Assembly (NCBI RefSeq): GCF_030411955.1
Contig: NZ_JASNRA010000011.1
Coordinates: 118,438-182,437 of the forward strand
DNA from: Massilia sp. YIM B02443
GTDB taxonomy: Bacteria > Pseudomonadota > Gammaproteobacteria > Burkholderiales > Burkholderiaceae_D
Direction: 5' to 3'
Length of the DNA: 64,000 nucleotides
The translations under genes were made by a program, and so were the position numbers. Shown here piece by piece: positions 34,862 through 43,036 of this stretch; position 1 is the first letter of the stretch, and every line of letters starts with the position of its first letter. The notes beneath the pieces were generated by a model. That model saw nothing but the letters and a program-made list of their open reading frames with translations. It made no database searches and was not told the origin of the DNA.

Positions 34862-35110
34862 ATGCAACTCGAAGAAGTCAAAGCCGTCCTGGTCGACGTG
34901 CTCAACCTGGGCGACGCCGGCGCCTCGCTCGGTCCCGATTCCCCGCTGCTGGGCGCCCTGCCCGAACTCGATTCGATGGCGGTGGTGAGCGTCATCGCCG
35001 CGCTGGAAGAACGCTTCGGCATCATGGTCGACGACGACGACATCAGCGCCAGCACCTTCGCCACCCTGGGCAGCCTGAGCGCCTTCGTCGCGGACAAGCA
35101 GGCGCAATGA
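34862..35110 (+). CDS. acyl carrier protein of the exosortase A-associated module
   Basis: An 82-residue acidic four-helix carrier. Ser38 in ELDSMAVV is the phosphopantetheine attachment site (DSM instead of the usual DSL). It is not the fatty acid synthase ACP by position: it lies between an acetyltransferase and two hydrolases in the EPS island. It probably receives the acyl or aminoacyl group activated by the AMP ligase at 30880. An SD-like GGAG lies 6 bases before the ATG. The stop overlaps the hydrolase start (ATGA). Confidence 0.9.
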   Translation: MQLEEVKAVLVDVLNLGDAGASLGPDSPLLGALPELDSMAVVSVIAALEERFGIMVDDDDISASTFATLGSLSAFVADKQAQ

Positions 35111-35955
35111 CCATGGCAGCGGGCGAACTCCCACCGGCCGAGCCGCTGTTCCTGGCGCGGCCCGATGGCGCCCGCTTCGCCCTGTTCCACGCGCCGGCCG
35201 GGCCCTGCCGCGCGGCCGTGCTGTACCTGCATCCGTTCGCCGAAGAGATGAACCGGGCGCGCCGCATGGCCGCGCTGCAGGCGCGCGCGCTGGCGGCGGA
35301 TGGCGTGGCGGTTCTGCAGCTCGACCTGCACGGCTGCGGCGACAGCAGCGGCGACTTCGCCGATGCGACGTGGGACGGCTGGCTGGGCGACGTCGCCCAT
35401 GCGGTGGACTGGCTGCGCGCGCGCTGCGGCGTGCCGGTCACGCTGTGGGGCCTGCGCCTGGGCGCCCTGCTGGCGCTGGCGCATGCGCGGCGCGATCCGG
35501 CCATCGCCGCGCTGCTGCTGTGGCAACCGGTGCTGGGCGGCGCCACCCACCTGACCCAGTTCCTGCGCCTGCGCGTGGCCGGCGACATGCTCGGCAACGC
35601 GGAAAAGTCGGGCGGCACCGCCGCCCTGCGCGCCGCGCTATCGGGCGGCGCGACGCTGGAAGTGGCCGGCTACATGCTGGCGCCGGCGCTGGCGTTGGGC
35701 ATGGAAGCCGTCGACGGCGCCGCCCTGGTTCCACACTGCCCGGTGCACTGGATCGACGTGACATCGTCACCCGAACGTGGACTCGCGCCCGCCAGCCTGC
35801 GCGTGGCCGAGGCCTGGCGCGCCGCCGGCGTCGCGGTCGGCCTGCAACAGGTTGCGGGCGAGCCATTCTGGAATACCCAGGAAGTCGCCGTCTGCCCGGC
35901 CCTGATCGACGCCACCCTGGCCGCACTGTCCGCCCCGGAGCCCTGCCATGCATGA
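35107..35955 (+). CDS. exosortase A-associated alpha/beta hydrolase (TIGR03101-like)
   Basis: A 282-residue alpha/beta-hydrolase fold protein of the type called hydrolase 2 in exosortase A systems. LYLHPFAEEMNRARRM (about 39-54) and LDLHGCGDSSGDF (about 72-84) match the family. At the nucleophile elbow the sequence is G115-L-R117-L-G119, with arginine where a Ser, Cys or Asp nucleophile is expected. It may be a non-catalytic or unusual member, for example a partner of hydrolase 1. It is coupled to the ACP (ATGA) and overlaps hydrolase 1 by 8 bp. Confidence 0.85.
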   Translation: MTMAAGELPPAEPLFLARPDGARFALFHAPAGPCRAAVLYLHPFAEEMNRARRMAALQARALAADGVAVLQLDLHGCGDSSGDFADATWDGWLGDVAHAVDWLRARCGVPVTLWGLRLGALLALAHARRDPAIAALLLWQPVLGGATHLTQFLRLRVAGDMLGNAEKSGGTAALRAALSGGATLEVAGYMLAPALALGMEAVDGAALVPHCPVHWIDVTSSPERGLAPASLRVAEAWRAAGVAVGLQQVAGEPFWNTQEVAVCPALIDATLAALSAPEPCHA

Positions 35956-36781
35956 AGAACGCGCCTTCACCTTCGCCTGCGGCGACGAGCGCCTTGTCGG
36001 CATCCTGAGCCTGCCGGCGACGGCGCAGCAACCCGCCACGCGCGGCGTGGTGATCGTGGTCGGCGGTCCGCAATACCGCGCCGGCAGCCACCGCCAGTTC
36101 ACACTGCTGGCACGCAGCCTGGCCGACGCCGGCATTCCGGCGCTGCGCTTCGATTACCGCGGCATGGGCGACAGCGAGGGCGCGCAGCGCGACTTCGAGA
36201 CGGTGGAGGCCGACCTGCGCGCCGCCATCGACGCCTTTTTTGTCCAGCAGCCGCAATTGCGCGAAGTCGCCCTGTTCGGCCTGTGCGACGGCGCCACCGC
36301 CGCCGCCCTGTACGCGCCGAACGATGCGCGCGTGGCCGGCCTGGCGCTCGTGAATCCCTGGGTGCGCACCGAGGCCGGCGCCGCGCGCGCCACGGTCAGC
36401 CACTACTACACCGGCCGCCTGCTGCAGGGCAGCCTGTGGCGCAAGATCGCGCGCGGCGAGTTCCGCCTCAAGCCCGCCCTGCGCTCGGCCTGGAACAACT
36501 TGGTGTCGATGTTCGCCAAGAGCGACGACGATGCCCTGCCCGCACGCATGTACGCGCGCCTGCAGCGCTTCGACGGCGCCGTGCTGCTGGTGCTGAGCGG
36601 GGCCGACCTCACGGCCCAGGAATTCGCCGGCGTGGCCGCCGGCTCGCGCGGGTGGCGGCGCCTGCTGGCGCGCCCGCGCGTGACCCGGCGCGACCTGGCC
36701 GGGGCCGACCACACCTTCTCGCGCCGTCCGTGGCACGACAGCCTGACCGAGTGGACGCGCGACTGGATGCGCGCATGGTGA
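35948..36781 (+). CDS. exosortase A-associated alpha/beta hydrolase (TIGR03100-like)
   Basis: A 277-residue alpha/beta-hydrolase, hydrolase 1 of exosortase A systems. VVIVVGGPQYRAGSHRQ (about 34-50) precedes FDYRGMGDSEG (about 68-78). The nucleophile elbow reads G111-L-C113-D-G115, giving a cysteine nucleophile as in dienelactone hydrolases and some thioesterases. Asp and His complete the C-terminal part (GADHTFSRRPW). It could release the acyl group from the ACP. It is clustered with the ACP and hydrolase 2; its end overlaps the next GT by 7 bp. Confidence 0.87.
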   Translation: MHEERAFTFACGDERLVGILSLPATAQQPATRGVVIVVGGPQYRAGSHRQFTLLARSLADAGIPALRFDYRGMGDSEGAQRDFETVEADLRAAIDAFFVQQPQLREVALFGLCDGATAAALYAPNDARVAGLALVNPWVRTEAGAARATVSHYYTGRLLQGSLWRKIARGEFRLKPALRSAWNNLVSMFAKSDDDALPARMYARLQRFDGAVLLVLSGADLTAQEFAGVAAGSRGWRRLLARPRVTRRDLAGADHTFSRRPWHDSLTEWTRDWMRAW

Positions 36782-38043
36782 AGCGCGCGAAATCAGTCCT
36801 CATGATCGCGTTCCACTTCCCGCCGCAGCGCGGCAGCAGTGGCATCCAGCGCACCCTGCAATTCGTGCGGCGCCTGCCGGCGCTGGGCTGGCAGCCGCTG
36901 GTGCTGAGCGCCGCGCCGCGCGCCTATGAAAACGTCGGCCCGGACCAGCTGGACGAGATTCCGCGCGACGTCACCGTGCGCCGCGCCTTCGCCCTCGACA
37001 CCGCGCGCCAGCTGGCGTTCAGGGGCCGCTACCTGGGCTGGATGGCGCTGCCGGATCGCTGGGTTTCGTGGCTGCTGGGCGCGGTCCCGGCCGGCCTTGG
37101 CCTGATCCGGCGCCACCGCCCGCAGGCGATCTGGTCGACCTATCCGATCGCCAGCGCGCATTTGATCGGACTGGTGCTGCGGCGCCTAACCGACCTGCCC
37201 TGGATCGCCGACCTGCGCGACCCGATGATCGACGCCAGCCACCCGACCGGCCGCGCGCGCCGGCGCGCGGCAAGCTGGGTCGAGGCGCGCACCGTACGCC
37301 ATTGCAGCGTCGCGGTGTGCACCACGCCGGGCGCGGTGCGCAGCTACCGCGAGCGCTATCCCGAGCTGCCGCCGGAGCGCTTTCGCCTGATCGAGAACGG
37401 CTACGACGAAGCCGCCTTCGCCGGCGTGACGCCGCAAGCGCGCGCTCCGGGGCCGCTGCGGCTGCTGCACAGCGGGATCGTGTATCCGTCCGAGCGCGAT
37501 CCCGGTCCGCTGTTCGCCGCGCTGGCGGCATTACGCGCTCGCGGACGCATCGACGCCGCCGGTTTCCGGCTGGTGCTGCGCGCAGCGGTGCACGAGGACT
37601 TTCTGGCGCGGCTGGCGGAGGAACACGGCGTCGCCAACCTGGTCGAGATCGCGACGCCGCTGCCCTACCGCGCGGCCTTGAGCGAGATGCTGGGCGCCGA
37701 TGCCCTGCTGCTGCTGCAGGCGGCCAACTGCAACGATCAGGTGCCGGCGAAATTGTACGAATACCTGCGCGCCGCGCGGCCCTTGCTGGCGCTGACCGAT
37801 GCGCGTGGCGACACTGCCGCCGTACTGAAAGGCTGCGGTATCGATACCGTCGGCCCGCTGGACGACAGCATCGCCATCGAAACAGTGCTGGAACGGTTCC
37901 TGGACCTGGTAGCCGCCGGACAGGCGCCGCTGGCGCCTCAGGAAGCGGTGCGCGCCTGCGAGCGCGGCGCGCGCGCCGCTCAGTTGGCGGCGTTGCTCGA
38001 CGAAGTGGTGACGCAGGCCGCGAAGTCCTCGAAGGCGCCGTAG
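36775..38043 (+). CDS. glycosyltransferase (GT-B)
   Basis: A 422-residue GT-B glycosyltransferase beginning VLMIAFHFPPQRGSSGIQRTLQF, common among EPS and exosortase-associated transferases. The donor domain includes RLLHSGIVYPSERDPGPL and VPAKLYEYLRAARPLLALTD (about 323-342). It is the last gene of the plus-strand acyl module. Its final 64 bp overlap the 3' end of the convergent beta-helix gene, with no terminator visible between them. Confidence 0.85.
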   Translation: MVKRAKSVLMIAFHFPPQRGSSGIQRTLQFVRRLPALGWQPLVLSAAPRAYENVGPDQLDEIPRDVTVRRAFALDTARQLAFRGRYLGWMALPDRWVSWLLGAVPAGLGLIRRHRPQAIWSTYPIASAHLIGLVLRRLTDLPWIADLRDPMIDASHPTGRARRRAASWVEARTVRHCSVAVCTTPGAVRSYRERYPELPPERFRLIENGYDEAAFAGVTPQARAPGPLRLLHSGIVYPSERDPGPLFAALAALRARGRIDAAGFRLVLRAAVHEDFLARLAEEHGVANLVEIATPLPYRAALSEMLGADALLLLQAANCNDQVPAKLYEYLRAARPLLALTDARGDTAAVLKGCGIDTVGPLDDSIAIETVLERFLDLVAAGQAPLAPQEAVRACERGARAAQLAALLDEVVTQAAKSSKAP

Positions 38044-39434
38044 GCCGGATTCGCCGCGCGCTTCTGTCCGCACAAATCAAGGCGGTCAACCGCGCCATCC
38101 CGGCGCGGCGTCTCATCCTTCCACGCCAGGTCGCCCACTTCCCACTCGCGGAACAGGCCGCGCACCGGATGCCGTCCGACATACGACCAACCCAGCGCCG
38201 TGCTGCGGTTGTCGCCCAGGCGCAGCACGCCGTCGTCGCGGCTGCGGATCGGACCGTCGACCAAGTTGCCCTCTACCGTGGCGCTGCTGGCCGGGTAGCG
38301 CACGTCGATGCCAACCGTGTCGACCAGGGTGTTGTGCTCGACGCGGCTGCCCGAGGCGCTGTTCAGGTAAATCCCGACGTCCGAGCACGAAGCGACCAGG
38401 TTGTCGCGCACCACGCCGTCCTGCTGCTCGTTGACGCACTTGCCGTCGCGGCAGTACGGCTTTTCGGTGCCGCCGCCGCCCAGCGACAGGCCGACGCGCT
38501 GGCCCGGCTGGCCGCGCAGGCGCGCCTCGCACCAGACCACATTGCGCTCGAATACCGTGCGCGCGCCGACGCCCTTGGCGAAGGCACCGTAGCTGACGCG
38601 GTCGCCCCCGTCCTTGATGAAATCGGTGATCAGGTTGCCGCGCACGGTCCAGTCGCTGGCGCCGACCAGGTCGATCGGCGTGACCGGATTGCGCGTGCGG
38701 CGCGGCGCGCTGTTGCTCAGGGTGTTCGATTCGATCAGGCCATGGTCCGGGAAGACCCGGGTACCGCCGATCCCGATGCCATTGATCTTGAAGTGGGCAT
38801 TGAAGTCGAGGATGGTGTTGTTCACCGCCGCAAAGTGCGTGGCGCCGCCGACCACGTGGAAGGCGTGCTCGCACGAGGCATCGTTGCCGCACACGCCGCG
38901 GATGCTCAGGTTCTCGAAGCGCCAGTGCGGCGCGCGCACAACGAAGCCTTCGACCGTGGCGAATTCGATCGTCACGCTGCCCGGCTGCGCCGCGCGCACC
39001 GTCACCGGCACCCCGGCCACGCCGGGACGGTTCGCCGTGACGGCGTGGTTGAAACGGTAGACGCCCGGCGCCATGGTGATCACGTCGCCCGGCACCGCCG
39101 CCGCCATCGCGCGCAGCAGCGTCTCGTTCGAATCGACGTCCTTGATCGCGCCGCCCTTGCCCTGCGCCGGCGTTGGCTGGGCGCCGGCCTTCAAGGCGGG
39201 CAGCACCAGCGGCAGTCCATCGCCGCGGTCGACCGTGCGCAGGTGCGCGCCGAGCCGCTGGCCGCCGTCGGTGATCAATGGATTGTGGCCCGCGCTGCGC
39301 CGCTCGACGTAGGGCGCGAGCGCGCGCGGCGCCACGCCCTGCTCCTGCAGGTACAGCACGGTGCCGACCGCACCGGCGGCAGTAGCCGCGATGCCCAATG
39401 CGCCGAGCAGCGCGACACCCTTCATCCACTTCAT
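37980..39434 (-). CDS. membrane-anchored right-handed beta-helix protein
   Basis: A 484-residue protein. Residues 5-29 form one membrane helix or uncleaved signal, then come repeated short strands of the parallel beta-helix type (pectate lyase/carbohydrate-binding repeats), with runs such as IESNTLSNSAP, VRGNLITDFIKDG, VRDNLVASCSDVGIYLNS and VEHNTLVD. An N-terminal MAPGVYRFNHAVT matches the start of such helices. It is predicted periplasmic, acting on or binding the EPS, possibly as a lyase or epimerase; catalytic residues cannot be assigned. The frame extends upstream, but the ATG at 39434 overlaps the prsR stop (ATGA), so the two genes are translationally coupled. Confidence 0.85.
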   Translation of the reverse strand: MKWMKGVALLGALGIAATAAGAVGTVLYLQEQGVAPRALAPYVERRSAGHNPLITDGGQRLGAHLRTVDRGDGLPLVLPALKAGAQPTPAQGKGGAIKDVDSNETLLRAMAAAVPGDVITMAPGVYRFNHAVTANRPGVAGVPVTVRAAQPGSVTIEFATVEGFVVRAPHWRFENLSIRGVCGNDASCEHAFHVVGGATHFAAVNNTILDFNAHFKINGIGIGGTRVFPDHGLIESNTLSNSAPRRTRNPVTPIDLVGASDWTVRGNLITDFIKDGGDRVSYGAFAKGVGARTVFERNVVWCEARLRGQPGQRVGLSLGGGGTEKPYCRDGKCVNEQQDGVVRDNLVASCSDVGIYLNSASGSRVEHNTLVDTVGIDVRYPASSATVEGNLVDGPIRSRDDGVLRLGDNRSTALGWSYVGRHPVRGLFREWEVGDLAWKDETPRRDGAVDRLDLCGQKRAANPAYGAFEDFAACVTTSSSNAAN

Positions 39435-40792
39435 CCGGCCGCCTTGATCCCGTGGCGCGCCATCAGGTCGTACAGCGTCGGCCGGCTCACGCCCAGCACT
39501 TCCGAGGCCTTGACGATATTGCCGTCGACCCGCGCCAGCGCCTTGACGATGGCCTTGTATTCGGCCTCGTCGCGCACCTGGCGCAGGTTGATCGGCTCTT
39601 CCTGCGCGCCTTCGCCCGGCAGGCCCAGGTCGTCGGCAACAATCGTGTTCCCGTCGGCCATGATCACGGCGCGCTTGATGTAGTTTTCCATTTCGCGCAC
39701 GTTGCCGGGCCAGTTGTAGCCTTCGATGGCCGCGATCGCGTCCGGCGCGAAGTGCAGCGACGGCCGTCCTTCCTGGCTGCAGAACTTGTTCTTGAAGTGG
39801 TGCGCCAGCAGTGCCGCATCGCCTTCGCGCTGGCGCAGCGGCGGGATGGTGACCACGATCTCGGACAGGCGGTAATACAAGTCTTCGCGGAAGCGCCCCT
39901 GTGCGCACAGGTCCTTCAGCTTCTGGTGCGTGGCGCAGATGATGCGCACGTCGACCGGGATCTCTTCGTGCCCGCCGATGCGCTCGATCACGCGCTCCTG
40001 CAAAAAGCGCAGCAATTTGGCCTGCAGCGGCATCGGCAGGTCGCCCACTTCATCCAGGAAGAAAGTGCCGCCGTGGGCCAGTTCGACCTTGCCCTTGGTC
40101 TGTTTGGCGGCGCCCGTGAAGGCGCCCTTTTCGTAGCCGAACAATTCGCTCTCAAGCAGGTTCTCGGGAATCGCCGCGCAGTTGATCGCCATGAAGCGTT
40201 CCTTGGCGCGCGGCGACAGCGCGTGCAGCGCGCGCGCCAGCACTTCCTTGCCGGTGCCCGATTCGCCCAGCACCATCACCGAGGCCGAGGTCGGGGCCAC
40301 CTTCTCGATGGTGCGGCACACCTTGAGCATGCCGGGGTCGCGCGAGATCACGCCGCCCAGCGGCGAATCGGCGCTGCTTTGCTGCATGCGGCGGTTTTCC
40401 TGCTGCAGGTTATGCAGAAAGAAGGCGCGCTGGATCACCAGGTTCAGCACCTCGGGGTCGACCGGCTTCTGGTGGAAGTCGTAGGCGCCCATGGCGATCG
40501 CCTTGACCGCGTTGCTGTGCTCCTGGTTGCCGGTCAGGACGATCACCCGCGTCTCCGGCGCCAGGGCCAGGATCTGCTGCAGCGTGGCCAGGCCTTCGGT
40601 CGAGCCGTCCGGATCGGGCGGCAGGCCCAGGTCCATGGTCACCACCGCCGGCTCGTGGCGCCGGATCTGGGCCAGCGCCGCCTCGCGGTCGCCCGCCAGC
40701 ACCACGTCGTAGGCGTCCAGGCTCCAGCGCAGCTGCTTTTGCAGGCCCGGATCGTCCTCGATGACCAGCAGTTTCGGTTTAGGTTGCGTCAC
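39431..40792 (-). CDS. prsR: PEP-CTERM-box sigma-54 response regulator PrsR
   Basis: A 453-residue NtrC-type regulator. The receiver domain has D12/D13 and the phosphoacceptor D54 (VTMDLGLP). The AAA+ domain has Walker A GESGTGKE (176-183) and the sigma-54 contact loop GAFTGA (223-228). The C-terminus carries a Fis-type HTH (GNIVKASEVLGVSRPTLYDLMARHGI). Its kinase PrsK is 32 bp upstream. PrsR proteins activate sigma-54 promoters of PEP-CTERM genes; the promoter at 6318-6333 is a clear candidate target in this window. Confidence 0.95.
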   Translation of the reverse strand: MTQPKPKLLVIEDDPGLQKQLRWSLDAYDVVLAGDREAALAQIRRHEPAVVTMDLGLPPDPDGSTEGLATLQQILALAPETRVIVLTGNQEHSNAVKAIAMGAYDFHQKPVDPEVLNLVIQRAFFLHNLQQENRRMQQSSADSPLGGVISRDPGMLKVCRTIEKVAPTSASVMVLGESGTGKEVLARALHALSPRAKERFMAINCAAIPENLLESELFGYEKGAFTGAAKQTKGKVELAHGGTFFLDEVGDLPMPLQAKLLRFLQERVIERIGGHEEIPVDVRIICATHQKLKDLCAQGRFREDLYYRLSEIVVTIPPLRQREGDAALLAHHFKNKFCSQEGRPSLHFAPDAIAAIEGYNWPGNVREMENYIKRAVIMADGNTIVADDLGLPGEGAQEEPINLRQVRDEAEYKAIVKALARVDGNIVKASEVLGVSRPTLYDLMARHGIKAAG

Positions 40793-40824
40793 GCTTGATT
40801 CCTCGCTTGGCTGTTGGCTGCATG

Positions 40825-42975
40825 TCAGGCGGCGCGTCCAGCAGCCGCCTGCATGGCGTGTTGGTGAAGCGGCAGCAGCACCCGGAAGGTGGTGCCCTGC
40901 CCCGGACGGCTCGCCACTTCGAGGCGGCCGCCCAGTTCGTGAATGTATTCGCGGCTCTCGAACACGCCGATGCCCATACCGGCCGACTTGGTCGACTCGA
41001 ACGGCTTGAACAGGCGCTCGCGGATGAACTCTTCGCTCATGCCTTCGCCGGTGTCGGCGATTTCGACCAGCACGCCACCATCGTGCTGCGCTACGCGGAT
41101 GGTGACGCTGCCGCTGCGCGGCGTGGCCTCGATCGCGTTCTGGATCAGGTGGCCAAGCACGCGCTCGAGCCGTTCGCGCTCGGCCAGCACCGTCAGTCCC
41201 GGCGCCTCCACCCGCAGCTGCGGATGCGGCTCGAACGCGTCCTTCAGCGCCAGCGCCTGGCGCACCACCTTGTCGATCGCCAGCGGCGCCGACTGCTCGC
41301 CCGACGCGCCGCGTCCGAGCTTCTGCAGCAGCAGTTTCATCTTCTGCACCGAGTATGACACGGTCTCCAGCATGTCGGCCTGGAATTCCGGGTTGTCCTT
41401 GTGGCGCGCGGCGTTCGCGTTCATCAACGACAGTTGCGACACCAGGTTCTTCAGGTCGTGCACCACGAAGGTCGACATGCGGTTGAACGATTCGAACTGG
41501 CGCGCCACCAGCAGCGCGTCGGCCGCGTCCTGCTGCGCCAGGTGGGCGGCGGCCTGGCTGCCCGCGATCTCGAGCAGGTCGATGATTTCCCAGTTCAGCT
41601 TGACCGGGCTGCGCGGCGTATGCAGCAGCACGAAGCCGGACAGGCTGCCGTGCAGGATCAGCGGCACCACCAGCCAGGCGCGCGGATAGTCGGCCAGCCA
41701 GGCCGGCAGCGCCAGCGCGTCGTACTTGTCAGGGCTATGGCTGTATTCGTGCAGGTCGACCACCCACTGGCTCGATTCCAGGAACTGGCAGAACGGCGAA
41801 TCCGCCGGCTCGGACGCCGTCAAGGCCGGCATGTGCCAGTGCGCGCTCGGCTCGTAGTGGCCGCCGTTCTCCCCACCTTCACGGCGCTGCCACAGCGCGC
41901 CGCCGGGGCTTTCGACCAGCGCCGCCACCGCCTCGATCACGCGCACGCCCAGGCCGGGGCCGGGCTGGGCCAGGGTGCGCGTGAAGCGCATCCATTCTTC
42001 GCGGTAGTCGTAGTTGTAGCGGTAGAAGTGCTTGCTGATAAAGACCTTGAGCCAGGCGCGGAAGGTGCCCGAGAACAGGGTGCCGACCAGCAGCACCAGG
42101 GTCCCGAACAGGAACGCGACCTGCATCACCGTGCCCCAGCTGCCGCCGACGAAGCGCAGGTAGTAGCCGGCCGAGCCCATCGCCAGCAGGTAGGTGGCGG
42201 AGCCGAACAGCGCGGCCGAATGGAATACCGCGCGGCGCGACAGCGACAGCGGCGAGGTCCACGAGCGCGAGCGGCCCAGCGCCACCGCCACCAGCGGCAC
42301 GCTCAGGGCGTTGACCAGGCCGCGCGCGGCCCAGATATCGGGATCGACCTCGCGGAACAGCATGGTGTGGCTGTACAAATAGAAGTCGTAGGCGAACAGG
42401 CCGCCGACGCCGAGGCAGGCGAATTTGACGGCCCAGCGTTCCTGCACCGAGCGGTTGCGGTACACCTGCTCGACCAGCAGCATGCCCCACACCGCCATCG
42501 CCACCCGCAGCGCCGCCGGCGCCTGGCTGTGCTCGCGCACCAGGGCCAGGTCCCAATGGCCCATCAGGTTGGCCAGCAGGCAGCCCAGGTAGACCAGGGC
42601 GGCGATCGCCAGCGACGGCCGCAGGCCGAACGGCAGGCGGCTGCCGGGCGCGCGCCAGTTGTCCAGCAGCGCCAGCAGGAACAGCGACCAGCCGGCGTTG
42701 CGCAGGATCTCGAAGCCGTCGGTCAGGCTCGACCACAGGGTGCCGTTGCTGGCCTCCCAGGCCAGCGAAACGGCCCACAGCAGCGTGAACAGGCAGGCCA
42801 GGCCGAGCGCGAAGCGGTGCGACGGCTCGATGCGGATGCTGCGCAGGGAAGCATCGCGCGACGCAGCGCGCGATGCAACGCGGGATGCGCGCAGCGGCAA
42901 CAGCAGCAGCGCGAAGCAGACCGCGGCCAGCGCGTGGCTATAAACGACAATGCTGGTCAGCGAAGCGACGTCCAT
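40825..42975 (-). CDS. prsK: PEP-CTERM/XrtA-system histidine kinase PrsK
   Basis: A 716-residue membrane sensor kinase. Residues 1-310 form about eight or nine helices, followed by a GAF-like region (330-480). The phosphorylated histidine is H506 in FVVHDLKNLVSQLSL, an uncommon H-box shared by PrsK proteins, and the HATPase domain has HLIQNAIEATP and GEGMSEEFIRERLF. The ATG at 42975 (MDVASLTSIVVYS) is preferred to the TTG six codons upstream. It should phosphorylate PrsR; the signal sensed by the large membrane part is unknown. Confidence 0.95.
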   Translation of the reverse strand: MDVASLTSIVVYSHALAAVCFALLLLPLRASRVASRAASRDASLRSIRIEPSHRFALGLACLFTLLWAVSLAWEASNGTLWSSLTDGFEILRNAGWSLFLLALLDNWRAPGSRLPFGLRPSLAIAALVYLGCLLANLMGHWDLALVREHSQAPAALRVAMAVWGMLLVEQVYRNRSVQERWAVKFACLGVGGLFAYDFYLYSHTMLFREVDPDIWAARGLVNALSVPLVAVALGRSRSWTSPLSLSRRAVFHSAALFGSATYLLAMGSAGYYLRFVGGSWGTVMQVAFLFGTLVLLVGTLFSGTFRAWLKVFISKHFYRYNYDYREEWMRFTRTLAQPGPGLGVRVIEAVAALVESPGGALWQRREGGENGGHYEPSAHWHMPALTASEPADSPFCQFLESSQWVVDLHEYSHSPDKYDALALPAWLADYPRAWLVVPLILHGSLSGFVLLHTPRSPVKLNWEIIDLLEIAGSQAAAHLAQQDAADALLVARQFESFNRMSTFVVHDLKNLVSQLSLMNANAARHKDNPEFQADMLETVSYSVQKMKLLLQKLGRGASGEQSAPLAIDKVVRQALALKDAFEPHPQLRVEAPGLTVLAERERLERVLGHLIQNAIEATPRSGSVTIRVAQHDGGVLVEIADTGEGMSEEFIRERLFKPFESTKSAGMGIGVFESREYIHELGGRLEVASRPGQGTTFRVLLPLHQHAMQAAAGRAA

Positions 42976-43036
42976 GGGAAGCAGGTGATGCAAGGTGGGG
43001 CCGGCGGCGGGGCCGCCGGCTGGCGCGAACGCGGGG

